A stretch of DNA of 64,000 bases from JBGSUZ01 sp043770095 (GCA_043770095.1 JAYVIR010000083.1:1-64000), one strand, 5' to 3'. Shown: positions 35,864 through 44,157, counted from the first letter of the stretch. Made by a program: numbers and translations. The notes: generated by a model not told the origin, from the letters alone.

Positions 35864-36403
35864 TTGAGTTTAATCGATATTGAAGCATTTTATAAGAAAA
35901 GAGATTACCTAATTGATGCACTAGAAGCAGGCGATTTAGATAAGGCGGCCTACTTTGAAGAAAGTATGGCGTACCTTAAAGAAATTAATTTCAAACCTCA
36001 ACCTGTTGACACTTTAGACTTTGACAGCGCAGTCATTCACTATCAATATTTTAATTTGATGGCGAAGATGAATTTTGTAGAACAAGAGGCTAAAACGTTT
36101 AATCAACCTGAACAAGCTCAAAAACACCATGATATGGGTTTTGATTTTTACACAAAAAAGGATCAAGTCAGTATGAGACTTTTGGAACTGGTGAACTATA
36201 AAGGCCTTAAAGCTTATTATATTACCATGCAGTCCAAGTCTTTAGAAGGTAAATTGTTTGAGGTTCTTTTTGAAGACGAGGCTAGAATTGTCCTACATTC
36301 AAGAGACAAACGGATTTTATATCGTTTAACAACGGCTGGCGTTTTTGATGATCAGATTCAGCCGTCAATCATTCATGAATATGTGAATACGCGTTACAAA
36401 TAG
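35864..36403 (+). CDS. Conserved hypothetical protein
   Basis: The 179-aa product starts at TTG 35864 behind AAGGAG. It has an N-terminal helical part (IDIEAFYKKRDYLIDALEAGDLDKAAYFEES) and a mixed C-terminal domain (GLKAYYITMQSKSLEGKLFEVLFED). It has no membrane segment or catalytic motif that I recognise. It is probably cotranscribed with the phosphoesterase. Confidence 0.75.
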   Translation: MSLIDIEAFYKKRDYLIDALEAGDLDKAAYFEESMAYLKEINFKPQPVDTLDFDSAVIHYQYFNLMAKMNFVEQEAKTFNQPEQAQKHHDMGFDFYTKKDQVSMRLLELVNYKGLKAYYITMQSKSLEGKLFEVLFEDEARIVLHSRDKRILYRLTTAGVFDDQIQPSIIHEYVNTRYK

Positions 36404-36441
36404 AAGCAATTCGTTTAGTTTTGTTAGCAAAGGTGGAAATA

Positions 36442-37806
36442 ATGAGAAAAGGCAGTGAAGTCATTTTAAAAATTGAGGCGATGGAATTTCCTAATATCGG
36501 TATAGCTTATCTTGATGGCAAACCGATCTATATGAAAAACGCATTGCCGCAGCAAACCGTGAGAGCGAGACTTTCTAAGACGAGAAGTGGGTATGCAGAA
36601 GCTAAGATTCTTGGCGTTGAAGAGCCTGCTCCTTATGAAGTGGAGTCATTTTGTAAACATTTTGGATTTTGCGGTGGATGTTCACTTCAAACCTTGCCTT
36701 ACGAGGAACAGCTCAAAATGAAATCAGATATGGTTGGGCAATTGATTGCCGAGGCGACAGACAATAACTGCGACTTCGGTGGGATTATTCCCGGACCAAA
36801 GCCTTTTTTCTATAGAAATAAAATGGAATTTACCTTTGGCGATATGATCAAAGGCGGTTCTATGGAACTTGGCATGCATAAAAAAGGATTCTTCAACTCT
36901 GTGGTAACGGTTGATCAGTGTCAGATTTGCGATGAAGACTTTACAAAAATTCTATCATCGACATTGGCTTTCTTCACAGAAAGAGAGATTATCCATTATA
37001 ATAAATTCAATCACACAGGCTACCTCCGCCATTTGATGGTGCGTAAAGGTGAGAAAACAGGCGAGATTTTAGTGGCATTATCGGCTAAGTCTGGCAGCGA
37101 ACTTCCTTTAGAAGAATTTAAGGACATGCTGATGGCACTGTCTCTTAAAGGTCAAATCGTCGGTGTCCTTCACGTGCAAAATGAAGAAAAAGCAGATATT
37201 TTCCAAGGTCCTTATGACATTCTCTTTGGAAATGACTATTACTATGATGAAATTCTTGGATTCAAGTTCAAGATTAGCCTCTATTCATTCTTCCAGACCA
37301 ACACCGTTGGCGCGGAAGTGCTTTATTCGCAGGCAGTGGACTACCTAGGCGGCATTGAAGGCAAATATATATTTGACCTTTATAGCGGCACAGGCACTAT
37401 TGCTCAGATTCTTTCTCAAAAGGCAGCCAAAGTGGTTGGCATTGAGATTGTTGAAGATGCGGTGGCGATGGCTAAAGAGAATGCAATTCTCAATGGCATC
37501 ACCAATTGCGAGTTTATTGCCGGAGATGTGTTCGATAAATTGGATGCTCTTAAAGGCGAAAAACCTGACATGATTGTGCTGGATCCTCCGAGAATGGGCA
37601 TTTTGCCAAAAGCGCTTACTAAAATCATCGCGTTTGGCGTGAAAGAAATCGTTTATGTTTCTTGCAATCCAAAGACGCTTGCTGACAATCTGGTGCAGTT
37701 CAAAGCAGCCGGTTATGAAGCGGTTAAGGCGATTGCGGTGGATCAGTTTCCTATGACGCCGCATGTGGAGTGTGTAGTAGGACTACGCCTGAAAAAATCC
37801 TTGTAA
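36442..37806 (+). CDS. rlmD: 23S rRNA (uracil-5-)-methyltransferase, RlmD/RumA family
   Basis: The 454-aa protein has an N-terminal TRAM domain (VILKIEAMEFPNIGIAYLDG). Iron-sulphur cysteines lie in CKHFGFCGGC and, further on, DQCQIC. The SAM domain has FDLYSGTGTIAQIL, VLDPPRMGI and the catalytic Cys in VYVSCNPKTLA. I chose ATG 36442 because AGGTGG lies 5 nt upstream; TTG 36421 is the longer alternative. The element to the right begins soon after its stop. The 3' end of rumA is a known integration site for streptococcal conjugative elements. Confidence 0.92.
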   Translation: MRKGSEVILKIEAMEFPNIGIAYLDGKPIYMKNALPQQTVRARLSKTRSGYAEAKILGVEEPAPYEVESFCKHFGFCGGCSLQTLPYEEQLKMKSDMVGQLIAEATDNNCDFGGIIPGPKPFFYRNKMEFTFGDMIKGGSMELGMHKKGFFNSVVTVDQCQICDEDFTKILSSTLAFFTEREIIHYNKFNHTGYLRHLMVRKGEKTGEILVALSAKSGSELPLEEFKDMLMALSLKGQIVGVLHVQNEEKADIFQGPYDILFGNDYYYDEILGFKFKISLYSFFQTNTVGAEVLYSQAVDYLGGIEGKYIFDLYSGTGTIAQILSQKAAKVVGIEIVEDAVAMAKENAILNGITNCEFIAGDVFDKLDALKGEKPDMIVLDPPRMGILPKALTKIIAFGVKEIVYVSCNPKTLADNLVQFKAAGYEAVKAIAVDQFPMTPHVECVVGLRLKKSL

Positions 37807-37958
37807 TCGTTGAATTTTCAATGTCTGCGAGGTTCTTCAACTTTTCACTCACAGGTGATGATTATAGGAATAAACGTCATGTTAATGCTGTGATAGTGAG
37901 GGTTGCTATTAGGATAGCGGGTGTGTAGATACGTATAACCAAAATATGGAATGAACTT
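37807..37958 (+). other. Non-coding junction downstream of rlmD
   Basis: No gene is seen. The octamer GTGTGTAG at the rlmD 3' end recurs near 37922. This could be a weak trace of an attachment core, but it is too short to claim. This is the likely left border of the conjugative element. Confidence 0.3.
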
Positions 37959-38049
37959 TTAATGACTCAGTTGTGATCAATCAACTGGGTCATTTGTTTT
38001 TATAGAGGTTTCCATTTATGCTCTTTTAGAGCGCTATAAGAGCATAAAT
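37959..38049 (+). repeat. 91-bp direct repeat, copy 1 (terminator plus operator arms)
   Basis: The first about 52 bp are identical to 41703 onwards and contain a 13-bp terminator stem (AATGACTCAGTTG / CAACTGGGTCATT) followed by TGTTTTTA. Then come the inverted arms TTTATGCTCTT and AAGAGCATAAA. The -35-like box reads TTTCCA, and the 12 bp between the arms differ from copy 2, so the promoter looks degraded here. It is followed by AAAGGA and a five-codon frame (MPNIL), possibly a scar of a lost gene. Confidence 0.85.
37961..38003 (+). terminator. Intrinsic terminator in repeat copy 1
   Basis: A 13-bp stem with one G-U pair and an 8-nt loop, then TTGTTTTTA. It would stop readthrough from rlmD into the cargo block. 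Confidence 0.8.
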
Positions 38050-38160
38050 AGAAAGGAATTTATTTTGATGCCTAATATATTATGAAATATTATTGTACTG
38101 GTTTAAAATCAATGATTAAAAGTGAAAATCGGAACAAAATATATCTATAATTAAAAATAC

Positions 38161-38189
38161 TTTCGTATTTTTTGTATTTATGGTATTCT
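38161..38189 (+). promoter_or_regulatory. Possible promoter of the ATPase/TOPRIM block
   Basis: TATTCT at 38184-38189 carries an extended -10 TGG directly before it. TTTCGT lies 17 bp upstream. GGAGG of the ATPase gene follows about 12 nt after. Confidence 0.35.
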
Positions 38190-38212
38190 GAAAGTACTCA
38201 GGAGGTATTGTT

Positions 38213-39601
38213 ATGGAAAAATCAATCATTAGAATACAACAAATAGATTTGGTTAATTTTAAAAATATTGAAAAGGGTAGCATTACATTCCCTAGTTACT
38301 CAAAAGAAGAATTTTATAATGGAAAATCAGAGATTATTGGTCTCTATGGACAAAATGGATCAGGGAAGACGGCACTCGTTGATGCTATGTGGATTCTTAA
38401 GAATGCACTGATGGGTAAAAAATTGCCAGAGAATACGGCTGACTATATATTACAGACTTCTTTAAACGCAGAATTAAGTTTTATTTTCTATCTTGAAAAA
38501 GAAGCATTCAAAGTGCTTGTTTTTTATGAAATTCAGATCAGTAGAGTTGAAGATAACAAGGTTCAAATAACGAAAGAGAAGCTGTCCTATAAAAAATATG
38601 AAGCGAACGAGTGGAAAAAAAAGAGCGCTATCATTGATTATGATTCCAGTAGTAAAGATGCAATATTCAAGCCGAGTAATAATCTTAGACTCTTAATTTC
38701 TGGTAACTCTAACAGTCATCTTGATATAGGTGTTTCTAAGAAATTGTCAGAAAAAAATATGACTTCATTTATATTTAGCACTGAAACTGAAGACGTTATA
38801 AAAAGAAGCAAACCTTTTGAAGAATATACTCAAATCATATTGGCGCTTAAGTACTATGCCGATATCAACTTGTTCATTTTTCAAAATAATCATGCGGGAA
38901 TGATTAATTTAAATTTGTCTATTCCACTTTCTTTCCGATTGAATGAGGGCAAAAAAATTACTCAAGGCGATTTGGGCATTGGGCTTTTAGAACCTACTGT
39001 AATCTCAGAGAACGTTTATGATATTGTGATTAAGCTTATTAAACAAATGAATATTGTTTTGGGAACAATTATCCCTGGGTTGAATATCGACATCAAGAAT
39101 TATGGTAATCAATTAAAAGAGGATGGTTTAAAAGGTGTAAGGATTGAATTGGTGTCGGTAAGAGGCTATGTGACAATACCGCTAAGATATGAATCTGAGG
39201 GCATTAAGAAGATTATATCAATTCTCAGCACACTCATTACGATGTTCAACAATCCATCAGTTTGTCTTGTAGTGGATGAATTGGATGCAGGCATCTTTGA
39301 ATATCTTCTAGGTGAAATATTACAGATTATCAGTGAAAGTGGAAAAGGGCAATTGATCTTTACATCTCATAATCTTCGACCACTTGAAATGCTTGATACG
39401 AATTCATTGGTCTTCACTACGACAAATCCTAAGAATCGATATATGCGTTTCGTAAATATTAAGAGCAACAACAATTTGAGAAATCTGTACTTTAGAAGTA
39501 TTAATTTAGGTGGGCAGAAAGAAAAGATTTATGAAGAGACAAATAGTTTTGAGATCAGTCACGCTTTTAAAGTTGCAGGGAGGGTGATTGATGAAAATTA
39601 A
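38213..39601 (+). CDS. AAA15/OLD-like ATPase, putative defence sensor
   Basis: The 462-aa protein begins IRIQQIDLVNFKNIEKG. Walker A is GQNGSGKT at residues 46-53, and Walker B is CLVVDELDAG near 350, followed by LIFTSHNLRPLEML. This is the SMC/RecF-like ABC ATPase arrangement of AAA15/OLD proteins, without a fused TOPRIM domain. A TOPRIM-like partner overlaps its 3' end, as in PARIS (AriA/AriB) or split OLD systems. CAGGAGG precedes ATG 38213. It probably senses a phage component and licenses the partner nuclease, but this is inference. Confidence 0.8.
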   Translation: MEKSIIRIQQIDLVNFKNIEKGSITFPSYSKEEFYNGKSEIIGLYGQNGSGKTALVDAMWILKNALMGKKLPENTADYILQTSLNAELSFIFYLEKEAFKVLVFYEIQISRVEDNKVQITKEKLSYKKYEANEWKKKSAIIDYDSSSKDAIFKPSNNLRLLISGNSNSHLDIGVSKKLSEKNMTSFIFSTETEDVIKRSKPFEEYTQIILALKYYADINLFIFQNNHAGMINLNLSIPLSFRLNEGKKITQGDLGIGLLEPTVISENVYDIVIKLIKQMNIVLGTIIPGLNIDIKNYGNQLKEDGLKGVRIELVSVRGYVTIPLRYESEGIKKIISILSTLITMFNNPSVCLVVDELDAGIFEYLLGEILQIISESGKGQLIFTSHNLRPLEMLDTNSLVFTTTNPKNRYMRFVNIKSNNNLRNLYFRSINLGGQKEKIYEETNSFEISHAFKVAGRVIDEN

Positions 39602-40136
39602 AAAAATACTATTGTTTATTGTAGAAGGGGTTACGGATCAAAACTCTTTGGCATTAGTTCTTTCGAAAATAGTACAAAATGAAAGCGTCAAATTTCATAT
39701 AGTAAGCGGAGATATCACTTCCGATAGATTTACGACATCAGTAAATGCTATCACCAAAGTTAATGATCAAATTAAAATATTTCTAGAAAGAAACCCATAT
39801 TTTAAAAAGAGCGATATCCTAAAAGTTATTCATCTGATTGATACAGATGGTGCATATATAGCCGATGAAAAAATTGTGTCTGGAAATGTTGATGCTTATT
39901 TTTCTTGCAATTTAGAACATGTACTGCACAATGAGCTAAATGTAAATAACTGTGATAAAATGGATTATGCTGATCGGTTTGTTAATTATTTTTACGGAAG
40001 GGAAGTAGAATTCATCGATTTTATTTCTGATAATAAATTTGCTGTAAAAGGTACGCTCGGAGAAACGTGGGAATTTATTAAAGTAGATGAAAACTCGCTA
40101 AAGCGTTTCTCAAATTTTCATTTGTTCTTCGCTTAA
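39591..40136 (+). CDS. TOPRIM-like partner of the AAA15 ATPase
   Basis: The 181-aa product starts KIKKILLFIVEGVTDQNSLALVLSKI and has IHLIDTDGAYI and CNLEHVLHNEL. The Glu in VEG and the Asp pair in IDTDGA fit a TOPRIM-like metal site. ATG 39591 lies inside the ATPase gene, behind GGGAGGG, so the two are coupled. The order (ATPase, then small TOPRIM-like protein) matches abortive-infection pairs of the PARIS/OLD type. The exact family is not certain. Confidence 0.7.
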   Translation: MKIKKILLFIVEGVTDQNSLALVLSKIVQNESVKFHIVSGDITSDRFTTSVNAITKVNDQIKIFLERNPYFKKSDILKVIHLIDTDGAYIADEKIVSGNVDAYFSCNLEHVLHNELNVNNCDKMDYADRFVNYFYGREVEFIDFISDNKFAVKGTLGETWEFIKVDENSLKRFSNFHLFFA

Positions 40137-40178
40137 TAACCTTAACCAGAATCGTTAGATCAAGGAGGGCCACTTAAT

Positions 40179-40643
40179 ATGGATTTTATGATTTCGTCTA
40201 TTAGAAATAATACAGCGATTATTAAAAGTGTACTTTTAAATCATGAGGACAAACTTGAGGCTTTTGACATGATTGAAAAATTGATTTCAATCGCCAATAA
40301 AGCAAGGCGTGAAGGTATAATTGCTATAGAAAATATGACATTTGATAATCAATTCTTAAAGAAAGGCATTTCACAAATTACTCAGGGAACCTGTCCAGAG
40401 TTGGTGGAATCTATTTTGAAAAGATATATTATTGCGGGTGATTATGACGGCCTAGAATTATTGAAAAGGTTGATCATATTAGATGGTGTTTTACTAATTC
40501 AGCAACGCGAAAATCCAAGACGTATATATGATGTACTAATTGCATGGTTAGGTGAAGACTTTGAGCCACCAGAGCAAATTTTTGAATCAGAAGAAGAAGT
40601 AATGAAAAAAATAAAGAAAATGATGGGTGAAACAAATGAATAA
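40179..40643 (+). CDS. Soluble MotA-like protein
   Basis: The 154-aa product contains ISIANKARREGIIAIEN, then FLKKGISQITQGTCPELVESIL. This resembles the cytoplasmic region of the flagellar stator MotA (RREGLLALE, FLKKGLQLVVDGTDPELV). There is no membrane helix, so it cannot be a stator. The C-terminal part (LLKRLIILDGVLLIQQRENPRRIYDVL) is separate. AAGGAGGG precedes ATG 40179. It follows the TOPRIM-like gene by 42 nt and overlaps the next gene by 8 nt. Its role is unknown; small MotA-like proteins of this kind may exist in Clostridia. Confidence 0.6.
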   Translation: MDFMISSIRNNTAIIKSVLLNHEDKLEAFDMIEKLISIANKARREGIIAIENMTFDNQFLKKGISQITQGTCPELVESILKRYIIAGDYDGLELLKRLIILDGVLLIQQRENPRRIYDVLIAWLGEDFEPPEQIFESEEEVMKKIKKMMGETNE

Positions 40644-40920
40644 CCTTGATCTTAGCAATTATGATGATGTGTCACTCTTTCAAGTGATTATAAATTGTAG
40701 CGATAGAGTTAACGCAGGGTTACTGCTAACGCTTAATGAACTTGAGCAAGAGCGCATTTGGGGGCTTATTTCTAAGGGTCATAAATATATCTTACTTATC
40801 GAGATGGAAGGCATGTTTCCTATCATTAAAAAGACTGACTTAGATGAGTATGTGAATAAATTTATTAGCAAAACTGAAGAGTTGTTAAAGATGGGAAGAA
40901 TAATTATGAGGAAGTATTGA
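40636..40920 (+). CDS. Small hypothetical protein, coupled to the MotA-like gene
   Basis: The 94-aa product (MNNLDLSNYDDVSLF to MGRIIMRKY) has no motif that I recognise and no membrane segment. ATG 40636 lies within the end of the MotA-like gene with GGTG 6 nt upstream; GTG 40627 is an alternative. The overlap suggests the two proteins act together. Confidence 0.6.
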   Translation: MNNLDLSNYDDVSLFQVIINCSDRVNAGLLLTLNELEQERIWGLISKGHKYILLIEMEGMFPIIKKTDLDEYVNKFISKTEELLKMGRIIMRKY

Positions 40921-40993
40921 AAAATATGTGGACATTATAATCTGATAGAAGTGTTTTAGTAATCATAAAATTGACGAAAGGTGGTTTTGGGTT

Positions 40994-41284
40994 GTGAAAA
41001 ACCTGCTAAAAGCAATTGTTTCAAGCATAATGATAATACTTTTCGGATTTATATCGTTGGTTTTTGTGCTTATTAATTATCAAATACGCCTTGGTAGAGT
41101 TATTGGTTATTCAGTGGGAATTAGTGGATTTGGAAATGAAGTGTCAGCAAAGTATCTAACAGAAAATTTTCCAACCATCGCTTTAACAGTGCTAATAATA
41201 GCAATTCTCCTAACGTCATTATTTACATTTATATTGACTAGAAGTATAAAATCCATTTTAAATATAAAACGCGAAAATTTATAA
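40994..41284 (+). CDS. Small two-helix membrane protein
   Basis: The 96-aa product has two hydrophobic helices (AIVSSIMIILFGFISLVFVLI and IALTVLIIAILLTSLFTFIL) around a short polar loop, and a basic tail. It starts at GTG 40994, with GAAAGGTGG upstream. No family recognised. It sits directly before a regulator gene, with 8 nt between its stop and the open frame of the next gene. Confidence 0.55.
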   Translation: MKNLLKAIVSSIMIILFGFISLVFVLINYQIRLGRVIGYSVGISGFGNEVSAKYLTENFPTIALTVLIIAILLTSLFTFILTRSIKSILNIKRENL

Positions 41285-41319
41285 AGCGCTATATGCTATC
41301 ATTAAAGGAGTGGATAATT

Positions 41320-41661
41320 ATGTATACTACAATTGGAGAAAAAATAGCAGTTCTACGAAAAGAAGCTGGATTCACACAAGCTCAACTTGCTGAACGGATT
41401 AATTTAAGTAGACCCGCGCTTGTAAAAATAGAAAATTCACAGAGAAGCATATCTTTAGAAGAGGGTGATGCTATTAGTAAAGCGCTAGGATTAAGCTTGG
41501 ATAGTCTTTTGGTAGTTGAAAATAATGATGTTCCGGAAAAATCTTTTGCCATGGCTTTCAAAATGAGAGGGATGAATGAAGAAAATTTAAAAGAAATTGC
41601 AAAATTTGAATTGCTTTTTGATGTGTTGATTACCCAAGAAAAAATTTACAAAGGGGAATAG
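41320..41661 (+). CDS. XRE-family transcriptional regulator
   Basis: The 113-aa product carries a classic helix-turn-helix (IGEKIAVLRKEAGFTQAQLAERINLSRPALVKIENSQRSIS) at residues about 5-45 and a short C-terminal region. ATG 41320 follows AAAGGAGTGG. Such regulators are usually followed by an ImmA/IrrE-type metallopeptidase. Here the direct repeat begins 41 nt after the stop and no such partner exists. It may control the small membrane gene or the repeat operators. Confidence 0.85.
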   Translation: MYTTIGEKIAVLRKEAGFTQAQLAERINLSRPALVKIENSQRSISLEEGDAISKALGLSLDSLLVVENNDVPEKSFAMAFKMRGMNEENLKEIAKFELLFDVLITQEKIYKGE

Positions 41662-41704
41662 CATGGATTAATATAAGTGTTGCGTATCATATACAGAAAA
41701 ATTT

Positions 41705-41747
41705 AATGACTCAGTTGTGATCAATCAACTGGGTCATTTGTTTTTAT
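41705..41747 (+). terminator. Intrinsic terminator in repeat copy 2
   Basis: 13-bp stem AATGACTCAGTTG / CAACTGGGTCATT, then TTGTTTTTA. It separates the XRE gene from abiE transcription. Confidence 0.8.
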
Positions 41748-41751
41748 AGAG

Positions 41752-41793
41752 GTTTACATTTATGCTCTTCTTGTATACAATAAGAGCATAAAT
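41752..41793 (+). promoter_or_regulatory. abiE promoter overlapped by a palindromic operator
   Basis: TTTACA (-35), a 17-bp spacer and TACAAT (-10) lie inside the palindrome. AbiEi antitoxins are known to repress their own promoter by binding inverted repeats, so this is the expected autoregulatory site. Confidence 0.7.
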
Positions 41794-41812
41794 GTAAAAG
41801 GATTGTGATTCT

Positions 41813-42406
41813 ATGGATTATAAATCAAAATTAGAGCAATTGATAATTAATAATCAAGGACTTATTTTGACAAAGATGGTGGATCAAGAAGGTATTCCTA
41901 GACCGTACTTATCAAAATTAGCCAAAGAAGGTAGGTTAGAAAAGGTGAGTCATGGCGTTTATTTATCCCCAGAAGCATTTGAGGATGAAATGTACTGTTT
42001 GCAAGCACGAAATACGCGCGTTATTTTTTCTCATGAGACAGCGCTATTTCTTCATGACCTTACAGATAGAGACCCTATCTCTTGGAGTATTACTGTGCCA
42101 GCGGGGTATAATGGTTCAAACTTACGAGCTGCCGGTATTAAAGTATATGCAATCAAGAAAGACCTCTATGAATTAGGATTAATAGAAAGTAAAACACAGT
42201 TTGGTCGTTCTATTAAAACTTACGATATGGAAAGAACGATCTGCGATATTGTAAGGAGCAGAAGCCAAATTGATATTGGCATTCTTATGGATGCACTTAA
42301 AAAATATTCAAAGAGAAGTGATAAAAGCATTTCAACTTTAATGAGATATGGTGAAGCCTTTGGAATTACAAAAATGTTGAAACAATATATGGAGGTATTG
42401 CTGTGA
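41813..42406 (+). CDS. abiEi: AbiEi-type antitoxin (type IV toxin-antitoxin)
   Basis: The 197-aa product has an N-terminal winged helix (IINNQGLILTKMVDQEGIPRPYLSKLAKEGRLEKVSHGVYL) of the AbiEi family. TRVIFSHETALFLHDL and SIKTYDMERTICDIVR follow. It neutralises AbiEii and represses the operon. AAAGGATTG precedes ATG 41813. Its stop overlaps the toxin start (GTGA). Confidence 0.9.
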   Translation: MDYKSKLEQLIINNQGLILTKMVDQEGIPRPYLSKLAKEGRLEKVSHGVYLSPEAFEDEMYCLQARNTRVIFSHETALFLHDLTDRDPISWSITVPAGYNGSNLRAAGIKVYAIKKDLYELGLIESKTQFGRSIKTYDMERTICDIVRSRSQIDIGILMDALKKYSKRSDKSISTLMRYGEAFGITKMLKQYMEVLL

Positions 42407-43242
42407 AGAGTGCAACTCAGCTGAAAGCACAAATTCGGAACCTTTCTAAAGAAAAAAATATAAACCCTCAGATTTTATTGAGGAATTACATGCTGGAACG
42501 TCTATTAGAAAGAATTGCTCACTCAAGGTTCAAAGATAATATCATTCTTAAAGGTGGGCTGCTGGTTGCGTCCATGGTAGGTGTAGAACTTAGAGCTACC
42601 GTTGATATGGATACGACAATAAAAGGGTTGGTGCTGGACAAAACAAGAATAACTGAGATTTTTCAAGAAGTGATTCTAATTGACACGTCTGATCATGTAG
42701 TCATGGTTTTAAAAGGAATAGAAGAAATTCGTGAAGAATCCGATTATCCTGGATTTAGAGTATCATTAGAAGCGAGTATGGGGACTGCTAAAATACCTCT
42801 TAAAGTGGATATTACGGCTGGTGATTGCATTACACCCAAGGAAATTGTATATCCCTACAAACTGATGATTGAGAATCGAACTATTGAAGTATTGGCTTAT
42901 AATCTCGAAACGGTATTGGCTGAAAAACTTGAAACGGTCATTACAAGAGGTGTTTCAAATACTAGAATGAGAGATTTTTATGATTTATATGTACTCTTGA
43001 GTTTGTTTTCTGATCGGGTAAGTCACGCCTTACTGAGCGAAGCAGTCAAAATGACATCGCAGCGGCGTGGGACAAGCGAAGAACTAAAAAAGGCATCTAT
43101 TGTATTTGATCAGATTGAAAACGATAAAGATATAGTTCAACTATGGACGCGGTATCAAAATTCGTTCAATTATGCAAAAGATATAGAGTGGGTCATTATT
43201 ATTCCAGCGATTAGACAATTGTGGGAAGCTTTAGATATATAA
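42403..43242 (+). CDS. abiEii: AbiEii nucleotidyltransferase toxin
   Basis: The 279-aa product is an AbiEii/AbiGii nucleotidyltransferase. It has ILKGGLLVASMVGVELRATVDMDTTIKG (the GG and DxD catalytic loop), KVDITAGDCIT, and LAEKLETVITRGVSNTRMRDFYDLYVL. AbiEii toxins add nucleotides and cause reversible growth arrest on phage infection. It starts at GTG 42403, overlapping abiEi. Confidence 0.92.
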   Translation: MKSATQLKAQIRNLSKEKNINPQILLRNYMLERLLERIAHSRFKDNIILKGGLLVASMVGVELRATVDMDTTIKGLVLDKTRITEIFQEVILIDTSDHVVMVLKGIEEIREESDYPGFRVSLEASMGTAKIPLKVDITAGDCITPKEIVYPYKLMIENRTIEVLAYNLETVLAEKLETVITRGVSNTRMRDFYDLYVLLSLFSDRVSHALLSEAVKMTSQRRGTSEELKKASIVFDQIENDKDIVQLWTRYQNSFNYAKDIEWVIIIPAIRQLWEALDI

Positions 43243-43320
43243 ATGATTGCTGAAAACACCACCAAGACTTTTGGACCCCCAAGAGTCTTTTTTAATGCCC
43301 AAAATTCAGGAGGTGCCATT

Positions 43321-44157
43321 ATGCACATAGACAAAGAAGCGTATCAAGAGGCCGTTGGAGAATCTTTAGAGAAAATGAAGGACTACAAGCATTATCAGAG
43401 ATTCATTGAATTAGCGGGAAATTCACATCTGTCGGCGCGTAATTTGTGTGCTGTGCTAGGTACTAATCCTGAAGCTTCGGAAGTTGGGACTTTAAAGTAT
43501 TGGAATAAGAGACAGTTCATAATCAAGGCAAAAGAAAAAGGCATTAAGATTTTGATGCCTAGTCCAGATAATCCAAAGGAATTTGTCGGTGGGGTTGTTT
43601 TCGATCAAAAGCAAATTACGGCAAGCGAAAAAGCAATTCAGCAGGGAAAGAAGGCGTATGAGCACACCTATCCCTACATCGGCACAAAGGAAGGTCTAAA
43701 GCAGTTTTTAGAGCATTTCAACAAGGGCATTGGAGAAATGAGAGTGGATCAAAGCAAAGCGCCCATAGAGAATAGTAGCAGACAAGGGGCTATGATCACA
43801 ATTGATTCAAAACTGAAGCCTAATCAACAGGCGCAGGCGGTACTTTTAGAATATGCGCGGTTTGTCATGGGAAAAAACATGGCGAGTAATGGTGAAATTA
43901 ATCAGAGTTATTTTGAAAATGAATTTAAAGCGGTTACTATGGCATCCATCATGGGTCGGCGATTGGGTTTTTCATTAGAGGAACCAGAGCTGTTAATGAA
44001 TAAGCCATTAAAGCCATTTTTGCTTGAGAATACACCCTTTCAACTTGAAAAACTATTGAGCGACTCAGTCAATAAAGCCAACAAATCGTTATTTCAAGTA
44101 TCACGAGCTTTTTTCAAATCCAAAGAAGCTCAGCAGGAAATAAAGATGACAATTTGA
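43321..44157 (+). CDS. Conjugative-element protein, unknown function
   Basis: The 278-aa product starts at ATG 43321 after CAGGAGGTGCC. It contains HYQRFIELAGNSHLSARNLCAVLGTNPEASEVGTLKYWNKRQ, similar in pattern to the N-terminal ArdC-like/DUF1738 segment of the following large protein, and a helical C-terminal half without recognised motifs. An upstream in-frame ATG at 43243 lacks a binding site. It is coupled to the helicase gene, whose open frame begins at its end. Confidence 0.65.
   Translation: MHIDKEAYQEAVGESLEKMKDYKHYQRFIELAGNSHLSARNLCAVLGTNPEASEVGTLKYWNKRQFIIKAKEKGIKILMPSPDNPKEFVGGVVFDQKQITASEKAIQQGKKAYEHTYPYIGTKEGLKQFLEHFNKGIGEMRVDQSKAPIENSSRQGAMITIDSKLKPNQQAQAVLLEYARFVMGKNMASNGEINQSYFENEFKAVTMASIMGRRLGFSLEEPELLMNKPLKPFLLENTPFQLEKLLSDSVNKANKSLFQVSRAFFKSKEAQQEIKMTI

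Larger units (their letters stand above)
41703..41793 (+). repeat. 91-bp direct repeat, copy 2 (terminator plus AbiE promoter/operator)
   Basis: Same architecture as 37959-38049. Here the operator is a long palindrome (ACATTTATGCTCTT / AAGAGCATAAATGT) with TTGTATACAA at its centre. Confidence 0.85.

Noticed and set aside
37770..37929. Attachment-site core GTGTGTAG repeated near the rlmD end
   Set aside because: Eight bases are too short to separate from chance without the other element end.
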